DNA of 64,000 bases, taken from assembly GCF_000720725.1 (NCBI RefSeq), contig NZ_JOCQ01000023.1, forward strand, positions 37,135 to 101,134. Reading direction: 5' to 3'. Under the pieces are notes generated by a model. That model made no database searches, was not told the origin of the DNA, and saw only the letters and a program-made list of their open reading frames with translations. The position numbers and the translations under genes are program-made. Source of the DNA: Streptomyces rimosus subsp. rimosus (GTDB taxonomy: Bacteria > Actinomycetota > Actinomycetes > Streptomycetales > Streptomycetaceae). Numbering within the stretch: position 1 is the first letter of the stretch; each line of letters opens with the position of its first letter. Positions 33,824-41,863 of the stretch are shown here, piece by piece.

Positions 33824-34917
33824 GTCAGCAGCCCCGCCGCGCGCAGGATCGGTGCCAGCTCCAGCATGGTGCTGGGCGGCTTCGCGCCGCTGGGGCGGTG
33901 CTTGGCCAGCGCCCGGGCGGCGCTGGCGGCGATGTCGGGTGAGGAGCGGGCGACGCGGCTGACCACCGTCCACGACTGCTCCCAGACGGGCGCGCCTCCA
34001 TCGGCCACGACGTGTGCGACGAGCGCGCCGAGGAGGGCGTGCAGCCGGTCGAGGCGGTCGGGGAGGGTGGCGTGCGGGTCGTTGAGCAACTGCACCGGGT
34101 CCGGCAGGTCGAGGTTGCGCACCCAGGAAAGCAGCTCGAAGCCGGCGGCCTCGCCCACAGCGCCCAGGAGCAGCTCGGCGAGTACGGCCTCGTCGGTGCC
34201 GCTGTGCGCGCAGGCGCCCAGTGCGCGGGCGGCCAGCTCCCAGCTGCGCGGGCTGGGCCAGCCGCGTCCAGCGCGATCCGGGCTGTCCGGCACGGCGAGC
34301 ACGAGTTCGGGGCGTACCCGAAGGAACGCGCCGACCATGGCGCGGGACTTGGTGACCTCGGCGAGGGTGGGCGGCTCACTGTGCGCGAGCTCGGGCACGG
34401 TGAATCCGCCGGCCAAGCCCTCGGCGATGTCGACGGCCGAGACCTGCCAGTCGAGGTGGATGAGCCGGTTGGCCAGCGGCGCGGAGAGGTCCCAGCCGTC
34501 GGCGGCCTGCTCGGGCGGGTTGGCGGCGGCGACAATGCGGATCTCGGGTGGCAGCACCAGGTCGCCGACGGTGCGCTCCAGGACGACACGCAGCATGGCG
34601 GCCTGGACGGCGGGAGGCGCGGTGGTCAATTCGTCGAGGAACAGCAACCCGGTCCCGGACCGCGCCAGCCGTTCCGCCCAGCGCGGCGGGGCGAACCAGG
34701 TGCCGCCGTCACGGAGTACGGGCAGACCGGAGAAGTCACTCGGCTCGCGGATGGATCCGACAACGACTTCGACGGGCAGGCCGAGGCTCTCTCCCAGCGC
34801 GACCACTGCTGACGTCTTTCCGGTGCCCGGCGCTCCCCAGAGAATGACGGGTAAGTTGGCGGCCACGGCGACGGCGACCGCTTGCTGTGTGACGGATTGT
34901 GCGCCCATGGGGTCCAC
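33820..34917 (-). CDS. MoxR-family AAA+ ATPase
   Basis: The 365-residue ATPase has Walker A GAPGTGKT (28-35), Walker B LLFLDE (91-96), sensor 1 in RIVAAANPP, and a C-terminal lid starting near WPSPRSWELAARAL. This is the usual MoxR layout; the ring-forming ATPase couples ATP hydrolysis to remodelling of a client with a VWA partner. GTG 34917 is preferred because AAAGGA lies six bases upstream; a TTG at 34938 would add seven residues. It is the first gene of a coupled MoxR-VWA-repeat operon. The divergent or upstream neighbour is the small HTH gene, 120 bp away and codirectional. Confidence 0.88.
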   Translation of the reverse strand: MDPMGAQSVTQQAVAVAVAANLPVILWGAPGTGKTSAVVALGESLGLPVEVVVGSIREPSDFSGLPVLRDGGTWFAPPRWAERLARSGTGLLFLDELTTAPPAVQAAMLRVVLERTVGDLVLPPEIRIVAAANPPEQAADGWDLSAPLANRLIHLDWQVSAVDIAEGLAGGFTVPELAHSEPPTLAEVTKSRAMVGAFLRVRPELVLAVPDSPDRAGRGWPSPRSWELAARALGACAHSGTDEAVLAELLLGAVGEAAGFELLSWVRNLDLPDPVQLLNDPHATLPDRLDRLHALLGALVAHVVADGGAPVWEQSWTVVSRVARSSPDIAASAARALAKHRPSGAKPPSTMLELAPILRAAGLLT

Positions 34918-35037
34918 CGAATTCCTTTGTCGCGGCAATATTCTGTCCGGATGCGTCCAGCTCGCGTGCCCTGACCCGGGCAGCTTTCAGCAGGCCGCGG
35001 CACAGGTGCCTCAGCCCGAATCCCGTTGCGGGAGTGG

Positions 35038-35274
35038 CTAGTCCTGGTTGCGGAACAGCCTTCGGCCGCCGTACTTCTTGTGCGCGGCCTGCTTGCTGAT
35101 GCCCAGGGCGGCGGCGATGTCGGCCCAGGTACGCCCCTGTGTGCGGGCGCGCCGTACCAACACCGCCTCCAGCCGCTCCATCTCGCGCCGCACCTCAACA
35201 GTGGCGCTGAGCCCCGCCACGGGGTCGTCACCCTTGGCTTCTTCTGCCAACAGTACGAGCCGGCCAATCTCCAT
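35038..35274 (-). CDS. Small helix-turn-helix DNA-binding protein
   Basis: This 78-residue protein has a C-terminal HTH (TWADIAAALGISKQAAHKKY, residues 49-68) after a helical N-terminus (ATVEVRREMERLEAVLVRRA). The motif resembles short sigma-4/AsnC-like HTH proteins of actinomycetes that often regulate their own promoter. Its promoter is TTGACA-17-TAGGGT, placed so that transcription would begin at the ATG, giving a leaderless mRNA. Two matching palindromes cover the -35 and -10 boxes, so autorepression is likely. It lies upstream of the MoxR operon on the same strand and may control it. Confidence 0.82.
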   Translation of the reverse strand: MEIGRLVLLAEEAKGDDPVAGLSATVEVRREMERLEAVLVRRARTQGRTWADIAAALGISKQAAHKKYGGRRLFRNQD

Positions 35275-35276
35275 GA

Positions 35277-35321
35277 TGTCACCCTAGGTTGACAGAAGCG
35301 AAGTGTCAACCAGGGGTGACA
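35277..35321 (-). promoter_or_regulatory. Leaderless promoter covered by two palindromic operators
   Basis: On the minus strand TTGACA (35304-35309) and TAGGGT (35281-35286) are 17 bases apart, and the ATG begins seven bases after the -10 box. Two 18-bp palindromes of the form TGTCANCCNNGGNTGACA lie at 35277-35294 and 35304-35321, centres 27 bp apart, one over each promoter box. The plus strand carries the mirror element TTGACA-17-AGGGGT, so weak divergent activity is possible. Confidence 0.75.
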
Positions 35322-35445
35322 CGCATGGTCCTGACCAGGGGCAAAACCGCTTCGGCTACAGGCAATTCCACTGCCGGACAGGAGGCCGACCCGGCGCGGC
35401 GGGGCGCCGGGTGCCGGGTCGGCGCCGGACGGGCGGGCCGGGAGG

Positions 35446-35664
35446 TCAGGAGCTCGCTTCCTCCATGGCCCGGACCAGGCTCAGGGGGCGCATGTCCGTC
35501 CAGTTCTCTTCGATGTAGGACAGGCAGGCTTCGCGGGAATCTTCCGGATGGGCCGTGTGCCAGCCCTCGGGGATGTCGGCGAACGTCGGCCAGAGGGAGT
35601 GCTGCCCCTCGTCGTTGACGAGCACCAGGAAACGGCCCTCGGGGTTGTCGAAGGGGTTCGTCAT
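35446..35664 (-). CDS. MbtH-like NRPS accessory protein
   Basis: The 72-residue protein is a typical MbtH-like protein. NPFDNPEGRFLVLVNDEGQ opens it, with QHSLWPTFADIPEGW in the middle and the family tail WTDMRPLSL. These proteins bind and stabilise adenylation domains of nonribosomal peptide synthetases. It sits 2 bp after the stop of an NRPS remnant, so it was the last gene of an NRPS operon whose main enzyme is now largely lost. It may still serve other adenylation domains in trans. Confidence 0.95.
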   Translation of the reverse strand: MTNPFDNPEGRFLVLVNDEGQHSLWPTFADIPEGWHTAHPEDSREACLSYIEENWTDMRPLSLVRAMEEASS

Positions 35665-35666
35665 GA

Positions 35667-36603
35667 TCAGTCCTCTCGGGTCGGATCGGTGTGGAGGCCG
35701 CGGAGTTCCGCGGCCAGTTCGGGTCCCAGCTGACGCAGGGAGTCGGGCTGCATCAGGGCGTGGTGGGACGACGTGATGCGGTGATGGTGGATCCGGCCCT
35801 CGATGTACGGGGCCCAGACCTCCGGGTCGATCACGTACTCACCGCCGTTGGTCGCGGTGAAGATCAGCATGTTCGTGGTGACCCGGCCGTGGATGTGCTG
35901 GGCGCCGATGCCCACGTTGTTCTGCAGTACGCGCATCGACGCCTCGGCCATGCGCTCGTCCACGGTGGCCAATGCCGTGTGCTCCGTCGACAGAAGGCGA
36001 AGGAACTCCTCGTGAGTGAGGCTGTGTTCGTCGATTCCGTCGGTGTCGACGTGGAAAGCCTGAAGCATTCCCAGATACACCTTGGACATCTCCAAAGCGG
36101 CGATCTGCTCCTGGCTTCCTCCGGAAGGGGCTTTGCCGGAACCGCGTCGACAACTACCAGCAAGTCCGTGCGTTCACCCTGCTGCTGCAGGCGGTCGGCG
36201 ATGGCGTGTGCCACCACCGCGCCGAAGGACCAGCCCAGCAGGTGGTACGGGCCGTGCGGCTGGACCGTACGCATCTGGCCGAGGTAGTCCTCGACCATCT
36301 CCGCCACCGAGCCGGCCAGCTCCTCGCCCTCCGTCATGCCTCTCGCCAGAAGGCCGTACACCGGGACATCGGGGTCGAGGTACTGAAGCAGACCCGCATA
36401 GGGCCAGCTCAGGCCGCCGGCCGGGTGTATGCAGAACAACGGTGGCTTGGTGCCGCGCGGGCGGAGCGGGAGGAGAACTCCGAGGGCGTCCTCCCGGACG
36501 TCCAGATGCAGCTGACCGGCGAGCCCTGCGACGGTCGGCGTCTCGAACAGGGCCCGGATCGGCAGATCCGCCCCGAGCACGGCGCGGATGCGACTGATAG
36601 CGC
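35667..36603 (-). pseudogene. NRPS remnant: end of a PCP plus a thioesterase with a frameshift
   Basis: The frame begins inside a carrier domain (AISRIRAVLGADLPIRALFE) without the GGHSL serine. A type I thioesterase follows (PPLFCIHPAGGLSWPY, then the nucleophile elbow LGWSFGAVV). The frame breaks near 36127, within four C bases on the coding strand. The other frame then continues as thioesterase (SQEQIAALEMSKVYLGMLQA to the stop at 35667), with SSHHALMQ near the end. No condensation or adenylation domain is left. The frameshift could be a sequencing error at a homopolymer, but loss of the upstream domains is real in this assembly. An MbtH gene follows. Confidence 0.85.
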
Positions 36604-36679
36604 CCGGGTCGGGCAGGTCGGACCCCAGCTGTCGGACGTGTGCCGCGAGCCCGGCAACTGGACGCCGTACCGGAACAGC

Positions 36680-36832
36680 ATGACGGTGTTCGACTCCACC
36701 GGCTACGCGCTTGAGGACCATACGGCCCTGGACGTTCTGATCGAACTGGCGCAGGAGACGGGTGTCGGCGAGCGCCTGCTCATCGAACACCTTCCGGTCG
36801 ATGCCCTGGACCCGTATGCGTTCGCCGGCTGA
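36680..36832 (+). pseudogene. C-terminal fragment of an ornithine cyclodeaminase-family protein
   Basis: The plus-strand frame MTVFDSTGYALEDHTALDVL and the remainder to a TGA at 36832 match the conserved end of ornithine cyclodeaminase / mu-crystallin-family enzymes (SITVFDSTG-ALED). The N-terminal 250 or so residues are missing; upstream sequence is the NRPS remnant on the other strand. SbnB-like members make diaminopropionate and proline analogues for NRPSs, so this may be another piece of the same lost cluster. Confidence 0.65.
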
Positions 36833-37318
36833 GCGCCTGGCCAGCCCCTCCGTACACGTGAACGTGGCTTGGAAGCGAAAGACCCACTGACTGTTCTGGT
36901 CGAGCGGTAGGGCCAACTTCGAAGCGGGCCATCAGCCGGAGGCTGTCGGCTTTCTTCACCATGCGTCGCACGGCGCGTTCCGAGCCGCACTGGGTGAACC
37001 AGTCGGCTTCGGCTACCAGGCGGGCACCTCAATCCGAGCACTGGCCGAGGAAACCGGCCGAGGGAACCGGCCGCTCCCGCGCGGTCTCGTTGCACGAGTA
37101 CGGATCATGTGGTCCCTGCCCGTGCGGGTCTCTTCTGCCGATTCACCGGACCGTCTCACCGGCCTCCGCTGCAAAGTCGGCATCAGATCAGCAGCAGTAC
37201 CGACGGAGTCCGCCGCCAACCGCCGGAGACCGCCGGAACCAACTACCTCTCCCACTACCTTTGGACCTGCACCATCGCAGCTCACCGCCGATTCCTTCGA
37301 GCAGCCGAGGAGCCCCGC
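36833..37318. other. Leader region of dhaK, no gene seen
   Basis: No intact gene is visible on either strand. The right half (from 37176) is the dhaK leader whose pieces are repeated at 30222-30300. The left part lacks protein-like frames and probably contains the rearrangement junction. Confidence 0.45.
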
Positions 37319-37339
37319 GTGAAAATGCTCATCAACGTC
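37176..37339 (+). repeat. Intact copy of the dhaK leader (partner of 30222-30300)
   Basis: This copy contains the same blocks in the same order as 30222-30300 (GTCGGCATCAG, TACCGACGGAGTCCGCCGCC, ATTCCTTCGAGCAGCCGAGG, GTGAAAATGCTCATCAACGT), with about 77 extra bases in two places. It leads into an intact dhaK. Confidence 0.8.
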
Positions 37340-38311
37340 CCCGAATCCGTGGTCGCCGACGCCCTTCGCGGGATGGCTGTGGCCCATCCCGACCTGGTCG
37401 TGGATGTGGAGAACCGGGTGGTCGTGCGGCGGGATGCGCCGGTCGGAGGGAAGGTGGCGCTGGTTTCGGGGGGTGGTAGTGGGCATGAGCCGTTGCACGG
37501 GGGGTTCGTGGGGGCGGGGATGCTGGATGCCGCGTGTCCCGGGGAGGTGTTCACCTCGCCCGTGCCGGATCAGATGGTGGGGGCCGCCGCGGCCGTGGAC
37601 AGTGGTGCGGGGGTGCTGTTCGTCGTCAAGAACTACACCGGTGACGTGCTGAACTTCCGGATGGCCGCGGAGCTGGCGGAGGACGAGGGGGTGCAGGTCG
37701 CGACGGTGGTCGTGAACGACGACGTGGCGGTGACCGACTCACTGCACACCGCCGGGCGCCGCGGGACCGGCGCCACGCTGTTCGTGGAGAAGATCGCGGG
37801 TGCGGCGGCCGCGGAGGGCGCGCCGCTGGACCGGGTGGCGGGGCTGGCGCGCCGGGTCGTGGAGTCGTCGCGGAGCTTCGGTGTGGCGCTCAGTTCTTGT
37901 ACGACTCCGGCCAAGGGCGGCCCGATGTTCGACCTGCCCGCCGGTGAGCTGGAGCTGGGCGTCGGCATCCACGGGGAGCCGGGCCGCGAGCGGCGGCCGA
38001 TGATGACCGCCGGTGAGATCGCGGACTACGCCGTGGAGGCGGTGCTGGCGGACCTGCGGCCCGGACACCCGGTGCTGGTGCTGGTCAACGGGATGGGCGG
38101 CACCCCGCTGCTGGAGCTGTACGGGTTCGCCGCCGAGGTGCACCGGGTGCTCGGCGAGCGGGGCGTGCCGGTGGCTCGTACGCTGGTCGGCAATTACGTC
38201 ACCTCGCTCGACATGGCGGGCTGCTCGGTGACGCTGTGCCAGGTGGACGAGGAGCTGCTGCGGCTGTGGGACGCGCCGGTACGGACGCCCGCGCTGCGCT
38301 GGGGTTGCTGA
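37319..38311 (+). CDS. dhaK: Dihydroxyacetone kinase subunit DhaK
   Basis: This 330-residue DhaK subunit binds dihydroxyacetone covalently. The expected histidine is His218 in VGIHGEPG, and the substrate loop VSGGGSGHEPLHGGF is at 50-63. It works with DhaL, which carries ADP, and DhaM, which receives phosphate from the PTS, so phosphoenolpyruvate is the ultimate donor. GTG 37319 has GAGGAG seven bases upstream. It begins a dhaKLM operon: dhaL follows after 128 bp and dhaM overlaps dhaL. Length and motifs are normal. Its leader is partly duplicated 7 kb upstream. Confidence 0.95.
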   Translation: MKMLINVPESVVADALRGMAVAHPDLVVDVENRVVVRRDAPVGGKVALVSGGGSGHEPLHGGFVGAGMLDAACPGEVFTSPVPDQMVGAAAAVDSGAGVLFVVKNYTGDVLNFRMAAELAEDEGVQVATVVVNDDVAVTDSLHTAGRRGTGATLFVEKIAGAAAAEGAPLDRVAGLARRVVESSRSFGVALSSCTTPAKGGPMFDLPAGELELGVGIHGEPGRERRPMMTAGEIADYAVEAVLADLRPGHPVLVLVNGMGGTPLLELYGFAAEVHRVLGERGVPVARTLVGNYVTSLDMAGCSVTLCQVDEELLRLWDAPVRTPALRWGC

Positions 38312-38439
38312 CCGGGCCGGTCGCCGGAGGTTTGCGCGCACAATGGCGGGGACGTTCTCCCGTACACGTCACGTCGTCCCGGTCTTCGCGGGCCGACGTG
38401 ACCGCGGTACCCGCACACGTACGACCAGAGGAGCAGTTC

Positions 38440-39063
38440 GTGTCCGAAACGGCACTGGACGCCGGGTTCTTTCTGCGGTGGATGACGGCGGTCGCCGCCT
38501 CCGTCGACCGGGAAGCGCCCCGTCTCACCGAGCTCGACTCGGCCATCGGCGACGCCGACCACGGCAGCAACCTCCAGCGCGGCTTCGCGGCCGTCGTCAA
38601 GACGCTCGAAGCGGAGCCGCCGGGGACGCCGGGGGCCGTGCTGACGATGGCGGGGCGGCAGCTGATCTCCACGGTGGGCGGCGCGTCCGGCCCGCTGTAC
38701 GGGACGCTGCTGCGGCGTACGGGCAAGGCGCTGGGCGACGCGGACAGCGTCACCGCCGACGAGCTGCGCGCGGCGCTGCGCACCGGGGTGGACGCGGTGG
38801 CGCAGCTGGGCGGTTCGGCGCCCGGTGACGCGACGATGCTCGACGCGCTCGATCCGGCCGTCGAGGCGCTGGCCACGTCCTTCCGGGCCGCCGCCGAGGC
38901 CGCCGGGCAGGGGGCGGAGGCCACCGTTCCGCTCCAGGCCCGCAAGGGCCGGGCGAGCTATCTGGGCGAGCGCAGCGTCGGTCATCAGGATCCGGGGGCG
39001 ACCTCGTCGGCCCTGCTGTTCACCGCGCTGGCGGAGACGGCGGAGCAGGAGGCGGCGAAGTGA
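38440..39063 (+). CDS. dhaL: Dihydroxyacetone kinase subunit DhaL (ADP-binding)
   Basis: The 207-residue DhaL is an eight-helix barrel holding ADP with two Mg2+ ions. The metal ligands are in LDSAIGDADHGSNLQRGF (Asp33, Asp38, Asp40) and a second conserved loop STVGGASGPLYGT follows. In the PTS-linked enzyme, ADP stays bound as a cofactor and is rephosphorylated by DhaM. GTG 38440 has AGAGGAG upstream and gives a normal N-terminus; longer in-frame extensions are not protein-like. It overlaps dhaM by 4 bp. Confidence 0.95.
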   Translation: MSETALDAGFFLRWMTAVAASVDREAPRLTELDSAIGDADHGSNLQRGFAAVVKTLEAEPPGTPGAVLTMAGRQLISTVGGASGPLYGTLLRRTGKALGDADSVTADELRAALRTGVDAVAQLGGSAPGDATMLDALDPAVEALATSFRAAAEAAGQGAEATVPLQARKGRASYLGERSVGHQDPGATSSALLFTALAETAEQEAAK

Positions 39064-39476
39064 GCGGCGCGGACTCCTCGTACGTGGGCATCGTGCTGGT
39101 GTCGCACAGCGGGCCGGTGGCCGAGTCGGTGGCGCGGCTGGCCGTCGGCCTGGCGGGCGGTGGCGCCAAGGCCCCGGTGGCGGCAGCGGGCGGTACACCG
39201 GACGGCGGGCTGGGGACCAGCGCGGAGCTGATCACGGAGGCGGCGCGGAAGGTGGACGGCGGTGCGGGCGTCGCCGTCCTCGTCGATCTGGGCAGCGCCG
39301 TACTGACCGTCAAGGCCCTGCTCGCCGAGGGCGACGAGCTGCCCGAAGGTACGCGGCTGGTGGACGCGCCGTTCGTCGAGGGCGCGGTGGCGGCCGTGGT
39401 CACCGCTTCGACCGGGGCCGGTCTGGACGCGGTGGCGGCGGCTGCGGGAGAGGCGTACTCCTATCGGAAGGAGTGA
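39060..39476 (+). CDS. dhaM: Dihydroxyacetone kinase phosphotransfer subunit DhaM (EIIA-type, single domain)
   Basis: This 138-residue protein is a single mannose-type EIIA domain (GIVLVSHSGPVAESV, phosphoryl His16; VAVLVDLGSAVLT). E. coli DhaM has extra HPr and EI-like domains, absent here, so phosphate must come from the general HPr. The GTG overlaps the dhaL stop (GTGA), giving translational coupling. It completes a PTS-dependent DhaKLM kinase that feeds dihydroxyacetone phosphate to glycolysis. A hairpin follows, separating it from the convergent antiporter operon. Confidence 0.9.
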   Translation: MSGADSSYVGIVLVSHSGPVAESVARLAVGLAGGGAKAPVAAAGGTPDGGLGTSAELITEAARKVDGGAGVAVLVDLGSAVLTVKALLAEGDELPEGTRLVDAPFVEGAVAAVVTASTGAGLDAVAAAAGEAYSYRKE

Positions 39477-39515
39477 AAGCGGCTTCCGCGAAGAGTGAGG
39501 AAGAGTGAGGGCGGT

Positions 39516-39550
39516 GGTGCCGGGGTGCTCTTCACCGCCGCCCCGGCACC
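39516..39550. terminator. Hairpin between convergent dhaM and the antiporter operon
   Basis: GGTGCCGGGG (39516-39525) pairs with CCCCGGCACC (39541-39550) around a 15-base loop. It lies just after dhaM and before the antiporter stop, in a good place for bidirectional termination. No U-run, as usual in streptomycetes. Confidence 0.5.
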
Positions 39551-39624
39551 CCGATCACCACAAGCCCGATCACGACGACCCCGATCACCACAACCCCGGC
39601 ACCACCAACCCCGCCACCAACACC
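39550..39624. repeat. 15-bp tandem repeat at the end of the antiporter subunit D gene
   Basis: Five imperfect units of CCCGATCACCACAAG-type sequence run from 39550 to 39624, the first two to three nearly identical. They span the stop codon of the antiporter gene (39585) and its last 13 codons. Expansion or loss would change the C-terminus. Confidence 0.7.
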
Positions 39625-41519
39625 ACCCCCGCCAGCACCCACGCGACATAGTCCCCGATGTGTCCGGAGTGCAGCCGGCGGACCGGCGCCGCCCAGCGGG
39701 CGGGTTCGGCGGGGCCCTGGGGGCGGCGTACGGCCCACCAGGCCAGGCCGCAGGCGAGGGCGGCGGACAGCAGGCCGAGGGCCACGCCCGCCGGGGTCCA
39801 GTGCGGTCCGGGCATCGGTACGGGTGCGGCCGACGGGGTGTGCAGGACCGCGGCGGCGTAGCCCGCCCGGTCGAGGAAGGCGTCCGCGGCCCGGCCGACC
39901 GCGGCGTGCAGGCCCGGTACGACGCCCACGGCCAGTGCGCCCGCCAGCAGCGCGACCGGCACGGCCAGCATGGTGTCCGGGATGCGGCTCAGCTGGCCGG
40001 CGGTTTCCGGTTGTTCGTCCTTGCCGCTGGTCTCGTCCGCGCGGTTCGCCGCCTCGTCGGCTGCCTTCGGCCGTACGCCGAGCCCGAGGAAGACCCGGGC
40101 GACGGCGCGCAACACCGCTCCCCCGGTGACCGCGGAGACGAGCACGAACACGGCGGCCGGCCAGCCTCCGGCCGCTTCCTCGGTGACCGCCTTGCCCAGG
40201 CCCGTACCGAACGGCGGCAGCCCGGCCAGGGCCAGCCCGCCGGCCGCGCAGACCACGCCGACCAGGGGCAGTTCCCTGCCGCGGCCGTGCAGTTCGAGTT
40301 CGTCGACGCTGCGGAAGCGGTCGAGGAGGATGCCCATGGCGGCGAAGAGCGCGGCTTTGACGCCCGCGTGTCCGAGGACGTACAGGGCCGTGCCGCCCGC
40401 GCCGTCCGGTGTCATGGTCGCCAGCCCGATCAGGAACAGGCCGGTGTGCGCGACGGTGGAGAACGCCAGCAGCCGTTTGAGGTGCCGCTGCTGCCAGCAC
40501 ATCAGCGCGCCGACGACGGCGGTGAGCGTGCCGAGGGCGAGCAGCGTGCGGTGCGCGTCGGCGGTGGGGATACCGCCGGGGCCCGCGAAGACGGTCCAGT
40601 AGACGCGGGCCGTGCCGTACACGCCCAGTTCGACCATGACGCCGGACAGCAGCATGCACACCGGGGTGGGCGCGACGGCGTGCGCGTCCGGGAGCCAGAA
40701 GTGGAAAGGGACCACGGCGGCCTTGACGAGCAGGCCGGTCAGGACGAGGACGAAGGCGGTCAGGACGAGGATGTCGGGGCCTTCGGCGAGGCCGGCGGAC
40801 GGGCCGGTGGGCGGACCGGCGGAGGACGCGCCCGGGTGGGTGGCCAGGCGGGCGCCGATCTGGGCGAAGCCGAGTTCCCCGGTGCGTCCGTACAGCAGGC
40901 CGACGCCGAGCAGGGTGGCGTAGCCGCCGAGGGAGTTGACGACGCCGAAGGTGAGCGCGCCCTGCACGGCGCGCGCCCCCTCGACGCGGTAGCCGGTGAG
41001 GGCGTACGCGACGACGCCCATCAGCTCGAAGAAGACGAACGCGTTGAAGAGGTCGCCGGTGAGCGCGAAGCCGCACATGGCCGCCTGGAAGATCAGGACG
41101 AGGGCGGGGAAGGTGCCCGCCTGGCGGTGCGGCGGCTCGTCGAAGTACCGCCAGGAGTACGCGAGGACGGCGACGACCAGGAGCGAGGTGACGGCGGCCA
41201 GCCCGACGCCGATCCGGTCGCCGACCAGGACGATGCCCACACCCGCGCCGCCGTGCGGGTGCCAGCCGCCCAGCCATTCGACGGCGCGCCCGCCCGGGCC
41301 GCCCGCCGACGCCCCGCGCAGCAGGACGGAGAAGGCGAGGGCGGCGGTGCCCGCCGCGAAGACGGTGCCCGCGATCTCGGCGGCCCGGCGCGCCATCCGG
41401 CGGCCCGCCGCGACCAGGAACGCGGCGCCGAGCAGCGGGAGGGTCACGATCAGCGGCAGGGTGGCGGCCGGGGTGAGGGTCATGCCCGCGGCGGCGGTGA
41501 GGGGGCCCGCCGCCGTCAC
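39585..41519 (-). CDS. Mrp/Mnh-type Na+/H+ antiporter subunit D (NuoM/N-like)
   Basis: The 644-residue membrane protein has about fourteen helices. The proton-translocating domain is of the NuoN/MrpD type: FELMGVVAYALTGY, LVLTGLLVKAAVVPFHFWLPDAHAVAPTPVCMLLSGVMVELGVYG, RLLAFSTVAHTGL and HAGVKAALF. MrpD is one of the two large subunits of multi-subunit cation/proton antiporters. It is the last gene of the operon; its GTG start overlaps the MrpC stop (GTGA). A long hydrophilic loop (about 480-510, rich in Asp/Glu/Lys) is unusual. No MrpA gene is present, so MrpD may be the only proton-pumping subunit. Confidence 0.9.
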   Translation of the reverse strand: MTAAGPLTAAAGMTLTPAATLPLIVTLPLLGAAFLVAAGRRMARRAAEIAGTVFAAGTAALAFSVLLRGASAGGPGGRAVEWLGGWHPHGGAGVGIVLVGDRIGVGLAAVTSLLVVAVLAYSWRYFDEPPHRQAGTFPALVLIFQAAMCGFALTGDLFNAFVFFELMGVVAYALTGYRVEGARAVQGALTFGVVNSLGGYATLLGVGLLYGRTGELGFAQIGARLATHPGASSAGPPTGPSAGLAEGPDILVLTAFVLVLTGLLVKAAVVPFHFWLPDAHAVAPTPVCMLLSGVMVELGVYGTARVYWTVFAGPGGIPTADAHRTLLALGTLTAVVGALMCWQQRHLKRLLAFSTVAHTGLFLIGLATMTPDGAGGTALYVLGHAGVKAALFAAMGILLDRFRSVDELELHGRGRELPLVGVVCAAGGLALAGLPPFGTGLGKAVTEEAAGGWPAAVFVLVSAVTGGAVLRAVARVFLGLGVRPKAADEAANRADETSGKDEQPETAGQLSRIPDTMLAVPVALLAGALAVGVVPGLHAAVGRAADAFLDRAGYAAAVLHTPSAAPVPMPGPHWTPAGVALGLLSAALACGLAWWAVRRPQGPAEPARWAAPVRRLHSGHIGDYVAWVLAGVVLVAGLVVPGLW

Positions 41520-41863
41520 CCGCGCAGCTCCGAGAGTTCGTCCGGGTCGACGGTCCCGTGCCGTTTGCCGACCTGGACGACGAGGGCCAGCAGCAGCGCG
41601 GTGACCGTCGCGCCCACCACCACGTCGGTGAGGGTCAGGGCCTGGACGACGGGGTCGACGACCGGGCGGGTGCCGGGCTTCAGGTCGGAGAAGACCGGCG
41701 CGGTACCGCCGTCCCGGTAGCCGACGGCGAGCAGCAGGACGTACGTGGAGGCCTGGCAGACGGCGAGGCAGCCGACGGCGTGGATGAGGTTGCGGCTGGT
41801 GGCCAGCCCGTAGCAGCCGATCAGGAAGATCCAGCCGGCGACGAGGTAGGGCAGCACGCTCAT
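41516..41863 (-). CDS. Mrp/Mnh antiporter subunit C (NuoK-like)
   Basis: This 115-residue, three-helix protein has the NuoK/MrpC pattern (VAGWIFLIGCYGLATSRNLIHAVGCLAVCQASTY, then DPVVQALTLTDVVVGATVTALLLALVVQV). The ALTLTDVVVG motif is diagnostic for MrpC. ATG 41863 has GAGGAGAAG upstream and overlaps the preceding stop (ATGA). It belongs to the coupled antiporter operon between subunits B and D. Confidence 0.92.
   Translation of the reverse strand: MSVLPYLVAGWIFLIGCYGLATSRNLIHAVGCLAVCQASTYVLLLAVGYRDGGTAPVFSDLKPGTRPVVDPVVQALTLTDVVVGATVTALLLALVVQVGKRHGTVDPDELSELRG

Noticed and set aside
35325..35618. Plus-strand frame after the operator pair
   Set aside because: Arg/Gly-rich, no ribosome binding site and overlaps the MbtH gene in antisense.
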